14,685 nt of DNA. It comes from Betaproteobacteria bacterium. Lineage in GTDB: Bacteria; Pseudomonadota; Gammaproteobacteria; Burkholderiales; Casimicrobiaceae. Below, piece after piece: positions 7,904 through 14,685 of this stretch. Under the pieces are notes generated by a model. That model was given only the letters and a program-made list of their open reading frames with translations, did not search any database and had not been told where the DNA came from. Every line of letters starts with the position of its first letter. Position 1 is the first letter of the stretch. The position numbers and the translations under genes were made by a program. The stretch spans positions 1 to 14,685 of the forward strand of contig VBCZ01000113.1 in assembly GCA_005889025.1 (NCBI GenBank), in the 5' to 3' direction.

Positions 7904-9469
7904 ATGACCGCCCCCATCGCGCAGGCGCTCCTTTCCGTTTCGGACAAAGGCGGCCTGATCGACTTCGCGCGCGGCTTGGCCGCACTGGGAGTGAAACTGC
8001 TCTCAACCGGAGGGACCGCGAAAGCGCTTGCCGATTCCGGACTTTCCGTTACCGAAGTCGGCGACTACACCGGTTTTCCCGAAATGCTCGATGGCAGGGT
8101 GAAGACGCTGCACCCCAAGGTGCACGGCGGCATTCTCGCGCGCCGCGACTCGCTCGAGCATGCGGCGGCATTGTCCAAACACGGTATTCCGACCATCGAT
8201 CTCGTGGTCGTCAATCTCTACCCCTTTCGCGAGACGGTCGCAAAACCGGGTTGCACGCTGGAGGATGCGATCGAGAACATCGACATCGGCGGTCCTGCGC
8301 TGGTGCGTGCTGCCGCCAAGAACAATGCCAACGTGGGAGTCGTCGTCGACCCGGCCGACTACGCGGCGATCCTCACCGAACTGCGATCGAACGGCTTGCG
8401 CTTAAGCGACTCGACTCGCTTTCGCCTCGCCCAAAAGGCGTTTTCGCACACCGCGGCGTACGACGGCGCGATAAGCAACTACCTCTGTTCCCGCGACGCC
8501 GCCGGCGCTCCGCAAATTTTTCCGGACCGGTTCACCTGGCAGGGCGAGAAGATCCAGGACTTGCGCTATGGCGAGAACCCACACCAGCATGCCGCGTTCT
8601 ACCGCGACGAGATCGCCGCACCCGGCACCATCGCCAACTATCGGCAGCTTCAGGGCAAGGAGCTCTCATACAACAATATCGCCGACAGCGACGCGGCGTG
8701 GGAGTGCGTGACCACCCTCGCCGAACCCGCGTGCGTCATCGTCAAGCATGCGAATCCCTGCGGCGCGGCGATCGCGGCAACGCCCCTCGCAGCCTATGAA
8801 ATGGCTCTTGCGACCGATCCGACCTCGGCCTTCGGCGGGATTATCGCCTTCAATTGCGAGGTGGACGCGGTAACCGTCGAGGCTGTCAGCGCGCAATTCC
8901 TCGAAGTGCTCATTGCCCCGGGCTATTCGCAGGGCGCGCTGGAAGCGGTCGCGAGGAAAGCCAACGTCCGGGTTCTCGCGCTGCCTCGCGCCGCCGCCGC
9001 CGGCCATGCGTGGGACATGAAACGCGTGGGTGGCGGCATGCTGTTGCAGACGGCCGACAGCCAGAGTATCGGCACCGAGCTCACCGTCGTCACGCGCCGG
9101 GCACCGACCGCGCGAGAGCTCGATGACCTGATGTTCGCGTGGCGCATCGCCAAGTTCGTCAAGTCCAACGCGATCGTCTACGCGGCTGGGGGGCGCACGC
9201 TCGGTATCGGCGCGGGACAGATGAGCCGCGTCGACTCCACGCGCATTGCTGCGGTCAAGGCCGCCAATGCCGGCATCTCGCTCGCGGGGTCGGTCGTCGC
9301 GTCGGATGCGTTCTTTCCCTTTCGCGACGGCCTCGATGTCGTCGCCGACAACGGCGCGGTCGCAGTCATTCAACCGGGCGGCAGCGTTCGCGACCAGGAG
9401 GTGATCGCCGCGGCCGACGAACGGAGCATCGCCATGGTATTTACCGGTATGCGCCATTTCCGGCACTGA
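7904..9469 (+). CDS. purH: Bifunctional AICAR transformylase / IMP cyclohydrolase
   Basis: Catalyses the last two steps of purine synthesis: formylation of AICAR with 10-formyltetrahydrofolate, then ring closure to IMP. 521 residues, close to E. coli PurH (529). The N-terminal IMP cyclohydrolase (MGS-like) domain has LLSVSDKGGLIDFARGL, LLSTGGTAKAL, and DGRVKTLHPKVHGG with Lys67. The C-terminal transformylase domain has KHANPCG (Lys-His at about 281-282), DPTSAFGGIIAFN, FVKSNAIVYA, GIGAGQMSR, SDAFFPFRDGL and the terminal MRHFRH. The frame stays open back to a GTG at 7799, but those extra 35 residues are basic and unlike the family, so the ATG at 7904 was chosen. The 111-base gap after fis shows no clear terminator, so readthrough from dusB-fis is possible. 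Confidence 0.96.
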   Translation: MTAPIAQALLSVSDKGGLIDFARGLAALGVKLLSTGGTAKALADSGLSVTEVGDYTGFPEMLDGRVKTLHPKVHGGILARRDSLEHAAALSKHGIPTIDLVVVNLYPFRETVAKPGCTLEDAIENIDIGGPALVRAAAKNNANVGVVVDPADYAAILTELRSNGLRLSDSTRFRLAQKAFSHTAAYDGAISNYLCSRDAAGAPQIFPDRFTWQGEKIQDLRYGENPHQHAAFYRDEIAAPGTIANYRQLQGKELSYNNIADSDAAWECVTTLAEPACVIVKHANPCGAAIAATPLAAYEMALATDPTSAFGGIIAFNCEVDAVTVEAVSAQFLEVLIAPGYSQGALEAVARKANVRVLALPRAAAAGHAWDMKRVGGGMLLQTADSQSIGTELTVVTRRAPTARELDDLMFAWRIAKFVKSNAIVYAAGGRTLGIGAGQMSRVDSTRIAAVKAANAGISLAGSVVASDAFFPFRDGLDVVADNGAVAVIQPGGSVRDQEVIAAADERSIAMVFTGMRHFRH

Positions 9470-9527
9470 CCGCGGGTACGAGTGCCGCCGATGCGCCGCC
9501 ATCGCTGCGACCTACCCTCACCCCCCG

Positions 9528-9553
9528 CCCCTCTCCCATGATAGGGAGAGGGG
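9528..9553. repeat. 10-bp perfect hairpin of the CCCCTCTCCC/GGGAGAGGGG type
   Basis: CCCCTCTCCC (9528-9537) pairs exactly with GGGAGAGGGG (9544-9553) across a 6-base loop. It begins 59 bases after the purH stop. Elements of this 'CTCACCCC...CCTCTCCC...GGGAGAGGGG' kind are, from general knowledge, frequent dispersed intergenic hairpins in beta- and gammaproteobacteria. With no T-tract after it, it is not a standard intrinsic terminator but may protect the purH mRNA 3' end. Confidence 0.6.
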
Positions 9554-9638
9554 AGATTCGTGCGGCTTCGCCGATTCATCGGCTCGAGGGGAGATTCGTG
9601 CGGCTTCGCCGATCGATCGGATCGAGGGGATCATCGTG
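9548..9638. repeat. Tandem repeat, 38-bp period, two full copies plus a 15-bp partial
   Basis: Copy 1 (9548-9585) and copy 2 (9586-9623) both begin GAGGGGAGATTCGTGCGGCT and match at 35 of 38 positions; a degenerate third start (GAGGGGATCATCGTG) spans 9624-9638. Copy 1 shares its first bases with the right arm of the hairpin before it. Each copy holds dyads: CGGC-TTC-GCCG in both, GCCGAT-TC-ATCGGC in copy 1 and CCGATCGATCGG in copy 2. The three differences fall in the second half of the unit. No coding function is evident. Confidence 0.75.
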
Positions 9639-9641
9639 ACG

Positions 9642-9662
9642 GAAATGGTCGCCAACCATTTC
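9642..9662 (+). promoter_or_regulatory. 8-bp perfect hairpin in the purD leader
   Basis: GAAATGGT (9642-9649) and ACCATTTC (9655-9662) form an exact stem with a 5-base loop, ending 28 bases before the purD ATG. Unlike the nearby repeats it is AT-rich in part. It could be an operator or an mRNA structure controlling purD; it does not resemble the enteric PurR box. Role unproven. Confidence 0.45.
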
Positions 9663-9690
9663 GGTAAGACTCGGTAGTTGCGAGGCCGCC

Positions 9691-10980
9691 ATGAACGTGC
9701 TCGTCATAGGCGGTGGCGGAAGGGAGCACGCGATGGCCTGGAGGATCGCGCAGTCGCCGCGCGCAGGCAGGATATTCGTCGCACCCGGCAATGCGGGGAC
9801 GGGGCGCGAGCCGGGATTGACCAACGTCGCGCATTCATCGATAACCGATCTGGTGGCATTTGCGCAGCGCGAGCAGGTGGGACTGACCGTCGTGGGGCCC
9901 GAAGCCGCGCTCGCCGCGGGCGTTGTCGATGCGTTTCGCGCGGCGGGGCTGCGAATTTTCGGTCCGACACGCGCCGCGGCCCGGCTCGAAAGCTCCAAGC
10001 ATTTCGCGAAGGAGTTCATGGCGCGGCATCGCATTCCGACCGCTCGCCATGAAAGCTTCAGCGATCGGCAGGCCGCCCACGCCTACGTCGATCGGCGCGG
10101 CGCGCCGATCGTCGTCAAGGCCGACGGCCTGGCGGCGGGAAAGGGCGTCGTCGTCGCAAGCTCGCCGGAGGAGGCGCATGCCGCCGTCGACGCCATGTTC
10201 TCCGGCGATAAAATTGCGATCGAGCACAACGAAGGCGGCGCCCGGGTCGTGATCGAGGAATGCCTCGACGGCGAGGAGGCGAGCTTTATCGTCATGGTGG
10301 ATGGAAAGAACGTCCTTCCACTTGCATCCAGCCAGGACCACAAGCGCTTGAGGGACGATGACCAGGGGCCGAATACTGGAGGCATGGGAGCGTATTCGCC
10401 GGCGGCCAACGTAACGCCGACCGCGCATGCGCGAATCATGCGCGAGGTGATCACCCCGGCAGTCAACGGCATGGCGTCCGATGGCACGGCTTACACCGGG
10501 TTTCTCTACGCGGGCGTGATGATCGATCCCGCCGGAAACCCGCTGACGCTGGAGTTCAACTGCAGGCTAGGCGACCCGGAAACGCAACCTATCATGATGC
10601 GTTTGAAATCCGATCTGATCGATCTGCTGGAGCAGGGCGTCGAAGGAAGGCTCGGCACCAGCGAGGCTGAGTGGGACCGGCGCGCGGCGTTGGGCGTCGT
10701 CCTTGCGGCGGCGGGTTACCCCGAGCGTCCGCGCAGGGGCGACGTGATTTCCGGCCTCGATGCGGCGCTGCCCGATTGCAAGGTATTTCATGCCGGGACT
10801 TCGCTCGACGGGGGCCGCGTCGTCTCCGACGGAGGTCGAGTGCTGTGCGTAACCGCGCTTGGCGAGACCGTGCGTCAGGCGCAAAGCGCGGCGTATGCAG
10901 CAATCTCCGCGATCCATTTCGACGGCATGCAGTTTCGCAAAGACATCGGCGAGCGCGCGACCGCGCGCTTCAAGCCGTAG
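9691..10980 (+). CDS. purD: Phosphoribosylamine-glycine ligase (GAR synthetase)
   Basis: ATP-grasp enzyme that joins glycine to phosphoribosylamine, the second step of purine synthesis. 429 residues, the family's usual length. The order is as expected: N-domain MNVLVIGGGGREHAMAWRIA and APGNAGT; GPEAAL; GPTRAAARLESSKHFAKEFM; the ATP-grasp loop VVKADGLAAGKGVVVA; QDHKRLRDDDQGPNTGGMGA; and the metal-binding EFNCRLGDPETQ, where many relatives read EFNxRFGDPETQ. The ATG follows a GAGG ribosome-binding site. It lies after purH, as in purHD operons, but the 221-base structured spacer means it may have its own promoter. hemF starts 20 bases after the stop. Confidence 0.96.
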   Translation: MNVLVIGGGGREHAMAWRIAQSPRAGRIFVAPGNAGTGREPGLTNVAHSSITDLVAFAQREQVGLTVVGPEAALAAGVVDAFRAAGLRIFGPTRAAARLESSKHFAKEFMARHRIPTARHESFSDRQAAHAYVDRRGAPIVVKADGLAAGKGVVVASSPEEAHAAVDAMFSGDKIAIEHNEGGARVVIEECLDGEEASFIVMVDGKNVLPLASSQDHKRLRDDDQGPNTGGMGAYSPAANVTPTAHARIMREVITPAVNGMASDGTAYTGFLYAGVMIDPAGNPLTLEFNCRLGDPETQPIMMRLKSDLIDLLEQGVEGRLGTSEAEWDRRAALGVVLAAAGYPERPRRGDVISGLDAALPDCKVFHAGTSLDGGRVVSDGGRVLCVTALGETVRQAQSAAYAAISAIHFDGMQFRKDIGERATARFKP

Positions 10981-11000
10981 ATACGGACGTCCCCCGCCCA

Positions 11001-11927
11001 ATGGACACCGCGCCGGTCCGGGAATATTTCGCCGGCTTGCAGGAACGCATTGTCGAGAGATTGGAGGCGATAGCCGGCGCCCGCTTCTCGCGCGACGTAT
11101 GGGTACGGCCCGAGGGAGGCGGCGGCGTCAGCCGGGTGATCGAGAGGAACGCCGTTTTCGAGCGAGGCGGCGTGAATTTTTCGCACGTCGTGGGTGAGCG
11201 CCTTCCCCCTTCCGCGACCGCTGCAAGGCCGCAGCTTTCCGGACGCGGCTTCGAGGTGGCCGGCGTTTCGCTGGTGCTCCACCCCTTGAATCCTTACGTC
11301 CCGACCGTGCACATGAACGTGCGCGCGTTCGTCGCATCGGGGCGGGAAGCCTTCGATGGCGGAGCCGCTCCGCATTCGCAACCGATCTGGTGGTTCGGCG
11401 GCGGCATGGACTTGACGCCCTATTACGGCTTCGAGGAGGACGCAAAACATTTTCACCGCGTCTGCCGCGATGCCGTCCAGCCGTTCGGCGAGGAATATTA
11501 CCCGCGCTTCAAGCGCTGGTGCGACAACTATTTTTTTCTGAAGCATCGCGGTGAGCCGCGCGGAATAGGCGGCATCTTTTTCGACGATCTGAACGAACGC
11601 GATTTCGACCATTGCTTCGGATTGACTCGAAGCGTCGGCGATCGCTTTCTCGACGCGTACGTGCCGGTGCTCGAGCGGCGCATCAGCATGCCCTATGGCG
11701 AGCGCGAGCGGGACTTCCAGGCGTATCGCCGCGGACGCTACGTCGAGTTCAACCTCGTCTACGACCGCGGAACGCTTTTCGGGTTGCAATCGAACGGGCG
11801 CACCGAGGCGATTCTCATGTCGCTGCCCCCGATCGTGCAATGGCGCTACGACTGGCATCCGGACCCCGGCAGCGCCGAGGCGAAGCTCTACAGCGATTTT
11901 CTAACGGCTCGCGACTGGATCGGGTGA
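11001..11927 (+). CDS. hemF: Oxygen-dependent coproporphyrinogen III oxidase
   Basis: Converts coproporphyrinogen III to protoporphyrinogen IX with O2, so this organism makes haem aerobically. 308 residues (E. coli 299). It shows REYFAGLQERIVERLE, PEGGGGVSRV, GGVNFSHVVGE, HPLNPYVPTVHMNVRAF, WWFGGGMDLTPYYGFEED from Trp130, YYPRFKRWCDNYF, RGIGGIFFDDLN and RGRYVEFNLVYDRGTLFGLQ. The frame is open far upstream within purD, but ATG 11001 gives the standard N-terminus, after only a weak GGACG-like site. The stop TGA lies 5 bases before the next gene's ATG, or overlaps its alternative GTG start. Purine and haem genes here are probably cotranscribed. Confidence 0.96.
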   Translation: MDTAPVREYFAGLQERIVERLEAIAGARFSRDVWVRPEGGGGVSRVIERNAVFERGGVNFSHVVGERLPPSATAARPQLSGRGFEVAGVSLVLHPLNPYVPTVHMNVRAFVASGREAFDGGAAPHSQPIWWFGGGMDLTPYYGFEEDAKHFHRVCRDAVQPFGEEYYPRFKRWCDNYFFLKHRGEPRGIGGIFFDDLNERDFDHCFGLTRSVGDRFLDAYVPVLERRISMPYGERERDFQAYRRGRYVEFNLVYDRGTLFGLQSNGRTEAILMSLPPIVQWRYDWHPDPGSAEAKLYSDFLTARDWIG

Positions 11928-11932
11928 ACAAC

Positions 11933-12478
11933 ATGGACGACGCGCATTTGATCGAGACCGGGGTCTTTTCGGAAGACGTCTTCCGAGGGAAGCTTCTGCA
12001 CGTCAAGCGCGACACCGTGCGGCTGCCCGACGGAACGCAGGCCACACGCGAGTATATCGCGCACCCCGGCGCCGTAATGATCGTGCCGCGTTTTCCCGAC
12101 GGGAAACTGCTGCTGGAGCGCCAGTTCCGCTATCCGCTCAAACGCGTGTTCATCGAGTTTCCCGCCGGAAAGGTCGATGAGGGAGAAGAGCCGCTGGCGA
12201 CCGCGGCGCGCGAGCTGATGGAGGAGACCGGATACTCCGCGCGGCGATGGACCTACCTAGCGACTCTGCATCCGCTGATCACCTATTCGACCGAGCGGAT
12301 CGAAGTCTACCTGGCCGACGAGCTCGAACACGTCGGCGCGAAGCTCGACGCGGGCGAGTTCATCGAGATTCTGACGGCGACGCTGGACGATGCGCTGAAG
12401 TGGCTCGAGCGCGGCGACATCACCGACGTCAAGACCATGCTGGGCCTGCTCCTTCTTGCCCGCAAAATGGAGCGCTAG
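11933..12478 (+). CDS. NUDIX hydrolase, ADP-ribose pyrophosphatase-like
   Basis: 181 residues. The Nudix box is complete at residues 79-101: Gly79, Glu85, Arg93-Glu94, Glu97-Glu98 and Gly100, matching GX5EX7REUXEEXGU; these bind the divalent metals for diphosphate cleavage. The upstream YIAHPGAVMIVPRFPDGKLL and RQFRYPLKRVFIEFPAGKVD resemble the NudF/ADP-ribose pyrophosphatase group, which breaks ADP-ribose into AMP and ribose 5-phosphate. Substrate is inferred from family likeness only. A GTG at 11924, overlapping the hemF stop, would add three residues. acyP follows after 3 bases, so the two are almost certainly one transcript. Confidence 0.9.
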   Translation: MDDAHLIETGVFSEDVFRGKLLHVKRDTVRLPDGTQATREYIAHPGAVMIVPRFPDGKLLLERQFRYPLKRVFIEFPAGKVDEGEEPLATAARELMEETGYSARRWTYLATLHPLITYSTERIEVYLADELEHVGAKLDAGEFIEILTATLDDALKWLERGDITDVKTMLGLLLLARKMER

Positions 12479-12481
12479 GCC

Positions 12482-12757
12482 GTGCCGCCGCGGATCGCGA
12501 AAAGGATCGTCGTCACCGGCCGGGTGCAGGGCGTCGGATTTCGCTATGCGCTCGCCGACGAGGCGCGTGCGCGCGGGCTTTCAGGCTGGGTGCGCAATCG
12601 TCGCGACGGCAGCGTCGAAGCAATCCTGTGCGGTCCTGCCGCCGATGTCGATGCACTTGTCGGATGGGCGCGGCGCGGGCCGCCGGCGGCGAAGGTCGAA
12701 TCGGTCGAGGTCGAGGAGGCGCACGGCGAGTTCGAGGGTTTCGAGATCACGCATTAG
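12482..12757 (+). CDS. acyP: Acylphosphatase
   Basis: Small enzyme (91 residues) that hydrolyses acyl-phosphate bonds in the cytoplasm. It carries the family motif VTGRVQGVGFR with catalytic Arg21 and GLSGWVRNRRDGSVEA with catalytic Asn39. The GTG start lies 3 bases after the NUDIX stop, with GGAG about 9 bases upstream. Its physiological substrate is usually unknown. Its stop overlaps the stop of the membrane-protein gene on the opposite strand (12754-12757), so there is no room for a separate terminator. Confidence 0.92.
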   Translation: MPPRIAKRIVVTGRVQGVGFRYALADEARARGLSGWVRNRRDGSVEAILCGPAADVDALVGWARRGPPAAKVESVEVEEAHGEFEGFEITH

Positions 12758-13416
12758 GGAAGCTGCACTGCGCGGAATATGTCCTTCCACGCGGCATAGC
12801 TCGCTGCCGACAGCAGAGGAAACACTGCGATAAGCCCGACACCGAAAGTAAGGACCCCGAGCCCGACCAGCACCAGGGCCAGCAGTCCGAAAAGCAGGAG
12901 CGGCGCCAGGTTCAGCCAGAACGCCCGCGCGCTGGTGGCAAATGCGCCCGCAAACGATCTGGCGCCAAAGAGCGCCGCAAAGGGCACGAACGCCACCGGC
13001 AGCGAAACAATCGTTCCCGCCCCGAGGACGGCAAGGAGCGCCGTCGCTGAAAGCTCGCTGCTCGACGACTCGACAGCGAGGAGGTTGACTCCGTCGATTC
13101 CGTATGCCGCGAGCGCCTCGGCTGCGAAAACCAGAAGTCCCGATATGACGATCGCCGCCAGTGCTGCCGGCGGCGCGAGAAATGCGATCAGCGCGTAACG
13201 CAGCGTCAGCTGCGCTCCCGCATCGAGCGCGGCCGCGCCGACGAGCATTCCGCACTCGACGACCGGCAGGATCACTTTCGACGCAGCAACGCCGATGCCC
13301 GGAATGAATTGCAGACCGATGTCGGCAGCCAGCACGAGGAATCCGAGCACGCACCAGACGACAGGCGCCCGCTTGAACAGGCGCATCGCGTCCTCGTACC
13401 AGGCAAAGGCGCGCAT
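12754..13416 (-). CDS. Multi-pass membrane protein, COG5473/BPSS1780-like
   Basis: 220 residues from the chosen ATG, very hydrophobic and rich in Ala, Leu and Val. Predicted membrane segments lie at about 18-40, 72-104, 124-150 and 168-206, some long enough to be two helices. The N-terminal motif AWYEDAMRLFKRAP and the C-terminal SYAAWKDIF recall a family of small betaproteobacterial inner-membrane proteins of unknown function. Conserved-looking residues (RAVPAMRAFAW) run upstream of the ATG, so a TTG at 13470 adding 18 residues is a fair alternative start. Convergent with acyP; livF lies 80 bases upstream on the same strand. Confidence 0.75.
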   Translation of the reverse strand: MRAFAWYEDAMRLFKRAPVVWCVLGFLVLAADIGLQFIPGIGVAASKVILPVVECGMLVGAAALDAGAQLTLRYALIAFLAPPAALAAIVISGLLVFAAEALAAYGIDGVNLLAVESSSSELSATALLAVLGAGTIVSLPVAFVPFAALFGARSFAGAFATSARAFWLNLAPLLLFGLLALVLVGLGVLTFGVGLIAVFPLLSAASYAAWKDIFRAVQLP

Positions 13417-13496
13417 CGCGGGGACCGCTCGCGGCGGACCCGGCGTGAAGGAAGGTCGGGGAAGGTCCAAGAATCGCCGAGGGGCTGACAGAATCG

Positions 13497-14231
13497 CTAC
13501 ATCGCCGCTTCGCCAAGATACGCCGCGCGAACTTTCGGGTCCGACAGCAACTGCCGCGATGCACCGGACAGCGTGATTTCCCCGCTTTCCATTACGTATC
13601 CGCGCGTGCTGACCTCGAGCGCGAGCTTGGCGTTCTGCTCGATGAGAAGAATGGTGACGCCTTCGCGGGCAATGGCAAGCACGGTCTCGAAGACCTTTTG
13701 CACCATCAGTGGAGCCAGCCCCATCGACGGCTCGTCGAGAAGCAACAGCTTCGGCCGCGACATCATCGCGCGTCCCATCGCCAGCATCTGCTGCTCGCCC
13801 CCGGAAAGCGTGCCGGCCGTCTGCTTGCGCCGCTCCTTGAGCCGTGGAAAAAGCGCAAACACGCGATCGACATCCTCCCGGATGCGAGCCTGGTCGGTCC
13901 GTGTGTAGGCGCCCATCGCCAGGTTCTCGTCGATGCTGAGCGCGCCGAATACGCCGCGGCCTTCGGGGACCATCGACAGTCCCCTGCGCACCAGTCGAAA
14001 CGCGGGCTTGCCGGTGATGTCTTCGCCGTCGTAATGAATCGATCCGCTTTTCACCGGCTGCAGCCCGGTAATGCCTTTGAGCGTCGTTGTCTTGCCGGCG
14101 CCGTTCGCGCCGATAAGGCAGACGAGCTCGCCGTGGCCGACGATCAAATCGATGCCCTTGACGGCCTGGATTCCGCCATACGCGACCTGGAGTTGCTTGA
14201 GCTCGAGAAGCGCAGCGCCGGTCATCGTCAT
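13497..14231 (-). CDS. livF: Branched-chain amino acid ABC transporter, ATP-binding protein LivF
   Basis: One of the two ATPases of the LivHMGF importer on the inner face of the cytoplasmic membrane. 244 residues. Walker A is GANGAGKTTT (41-50), the ABC signature LSGGEQQ (142-148), and Walker B LLLLDEP with Glu167. SMVPEGRGVFGALSIDENL and the C-terminal YLGEAAM are typical of LivF. Two in-frame ATGs (14231 and 14225) are possible; the first overlaps the livG stop by ATGA, which favours it and suggests coupled translation. Relatives act on leucine, isoleucine, valine and sometimes other amides, so the exact substrate is open. Confidence 0.93.
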   Translation of the reverse strand: MTMTGAALLELKQLQVAYGGIQAVKGIDLIVGHGELVCLIGANGAGKTTTLKGITGLQPVKSGSIHYDGEDITGKPAFRLVRRGLSMVPEGRGVFGALSIDENLAMGAYTRTDQARIREDVDRVFALFPRLKERRKQTAGTLSGGEQQMLAMGRAMMSRPKLLLLDEPSMGLAPLMVQKVFETVLAIAREGVTILLIEQNAKLALEVSTRGYVMESGEITLSGASRQLLSDPKVRAAYLGEAAM

Positions 14232-14685
14232 GGCGCTGCGGCATCGAGGGAGATTTCGCCGCCGAGATACGCCGCGATGACTTTGGGGTCGCTCTGCACG
14301 GTTGCCGCGCTGCCTTCCGCGATTTTCTTGCCATAGTCGAGCACCAGCACGCGGTCGCAGACGCCCATGACCAGCTTCATATCGTGCTCGATCAGCAGGA
14401 TGGTCGTGCCGTCGCGGCGGATTTCCTGCAGCAGGCGCTTGAGTCCCTGTGTCTCGGTGGCGTTCATACCGGCGGCGGGCTCGTCGAGCGCCAGGAGCTT
14501 GGGCTCGGTTGCGAGCGCGCGCGCTATCTCCAGACGGCGCTGGTCGCCGTAAGCGAGGTGTTTGGCCAGCGAATTGGCATGGTTAGCGACGCCGACGTAC
14601 TCGAGAAGCTCGTACGATCGCTTTTCTATGGCGGCTTCCTCGACAAGCGTTCTCCTGTCCCGGAATATCGCTCCAAAAACGCCCG
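14228..14685 (-). CDS. livG: Branched-chain amino acid ABC transporter, ATP-binding protein LivG, C-terminal part
   Basis: The last 152 residues of an ABC ATPase whose N-terminus (Walker A) lies beyond the right edge. Visible are GVFGAIF, the signature region LAYGDQRRLEIARALA (LivG proteins use YGDQRR or YGQQR in place of LSGGQ), Walker B LLALDEPAAGMN, the switch His in LLIEHDMKLVM, and the C-terminal AYLGGE. DEPAAGMN is characteristic of LivG. The stop overlaps the livF start (ATGA). livM and livH would be expected further right. Confidence 0.92.
   Translation of the reverse strand, partial: GVFGAIFRDRRTLVEEAAIEKRSYELLEYVGVANHANSLAKHLAYGDQRRLEIARALATEPKLLALDEPAAGMNATETQGLKRLLQEIRRDGTTILLIEHDMKLVMGVCDRVLVLDYGKKIAEGSAATVQSDPKVIAAYLGGEISLDAAAP

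Noticed and set aside
9548..9638. CRISPR array
   Set aside because: The 38-bp units abut with no spacers between them, and no cas genes are near.
13417..14334. Upstream extension of the membrane-protein frame across livF
   Set aside because: It runs through livF in another frame and has no membrane or domain features; only the part after about 13470 is real.

Overview
This is a high-GC, ordinary chromosomal core region. Gene content and order point to an aerobic betaproteobacterium: pepP-ubiH-dusB-fis-purH in line, purD next to hemF, a small COG5473/BPSS1780-like membrane protein, and livG-livF. The assignment comes from recognised families and gene order, not from a database search. No mobile genes, phage genes, CRISPR array, tRNA or rRNA were seen.

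Layout. (1) Positions 1-3003, minus strand: pyruvate dehydrogenase, aceE then the start of aceF. aceE is broken: near 2263 the reading frame shifts and about 43 bases are missing compared with the family, which removes part of the thiamine-diphosphate site. (2) 3173-3751, minus: 5-formyltetrahydrofolate cyclo-ligase, divergent from (3). (3) 3814-6365, plus: pepP and a UbiH-type hydroxylase. (4) 6398-7792, plus: a promoter with a perfect TATAAT box, then dusB-fis overlapping by ATGA. (5) 7904-10980, plus: purH and purD, separated by a 221-base gap holding a 10-bp hairpin, a 38-bp tandem duplication and an 8-bp hairpin. (6) 11001-12757, plus: hemF, a NUDIX hydrolase and acylphosphatase, tightly packed. 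(7) 12754-14685, minus: a small multi-pass membrane protein, livF, and the C-terminal part of livG, convergent with acyP.

How they fit together: aceEF feeds acetyl-CoA into respiration; UbiH (ubiquinone) and HemF (oxygen-dependent haem synthesis) serve the aerobic respiratory chain; purH and purD are two steps of purine synthesis, and the folate cyclo-ligase feeds the folate pool that purH draws on; DusB and Fis belong to the translation and growth-rate machinery; LivGF imports branched-chain amino acids.

I found no convincing new biological system. The points worth a second look are the aceE lesion, the structured purH-purD spacer, the inverted-repeat element between aceE and aceF, and the NUDIX-acyP pair downstream of hemF where nadD is commonly found.
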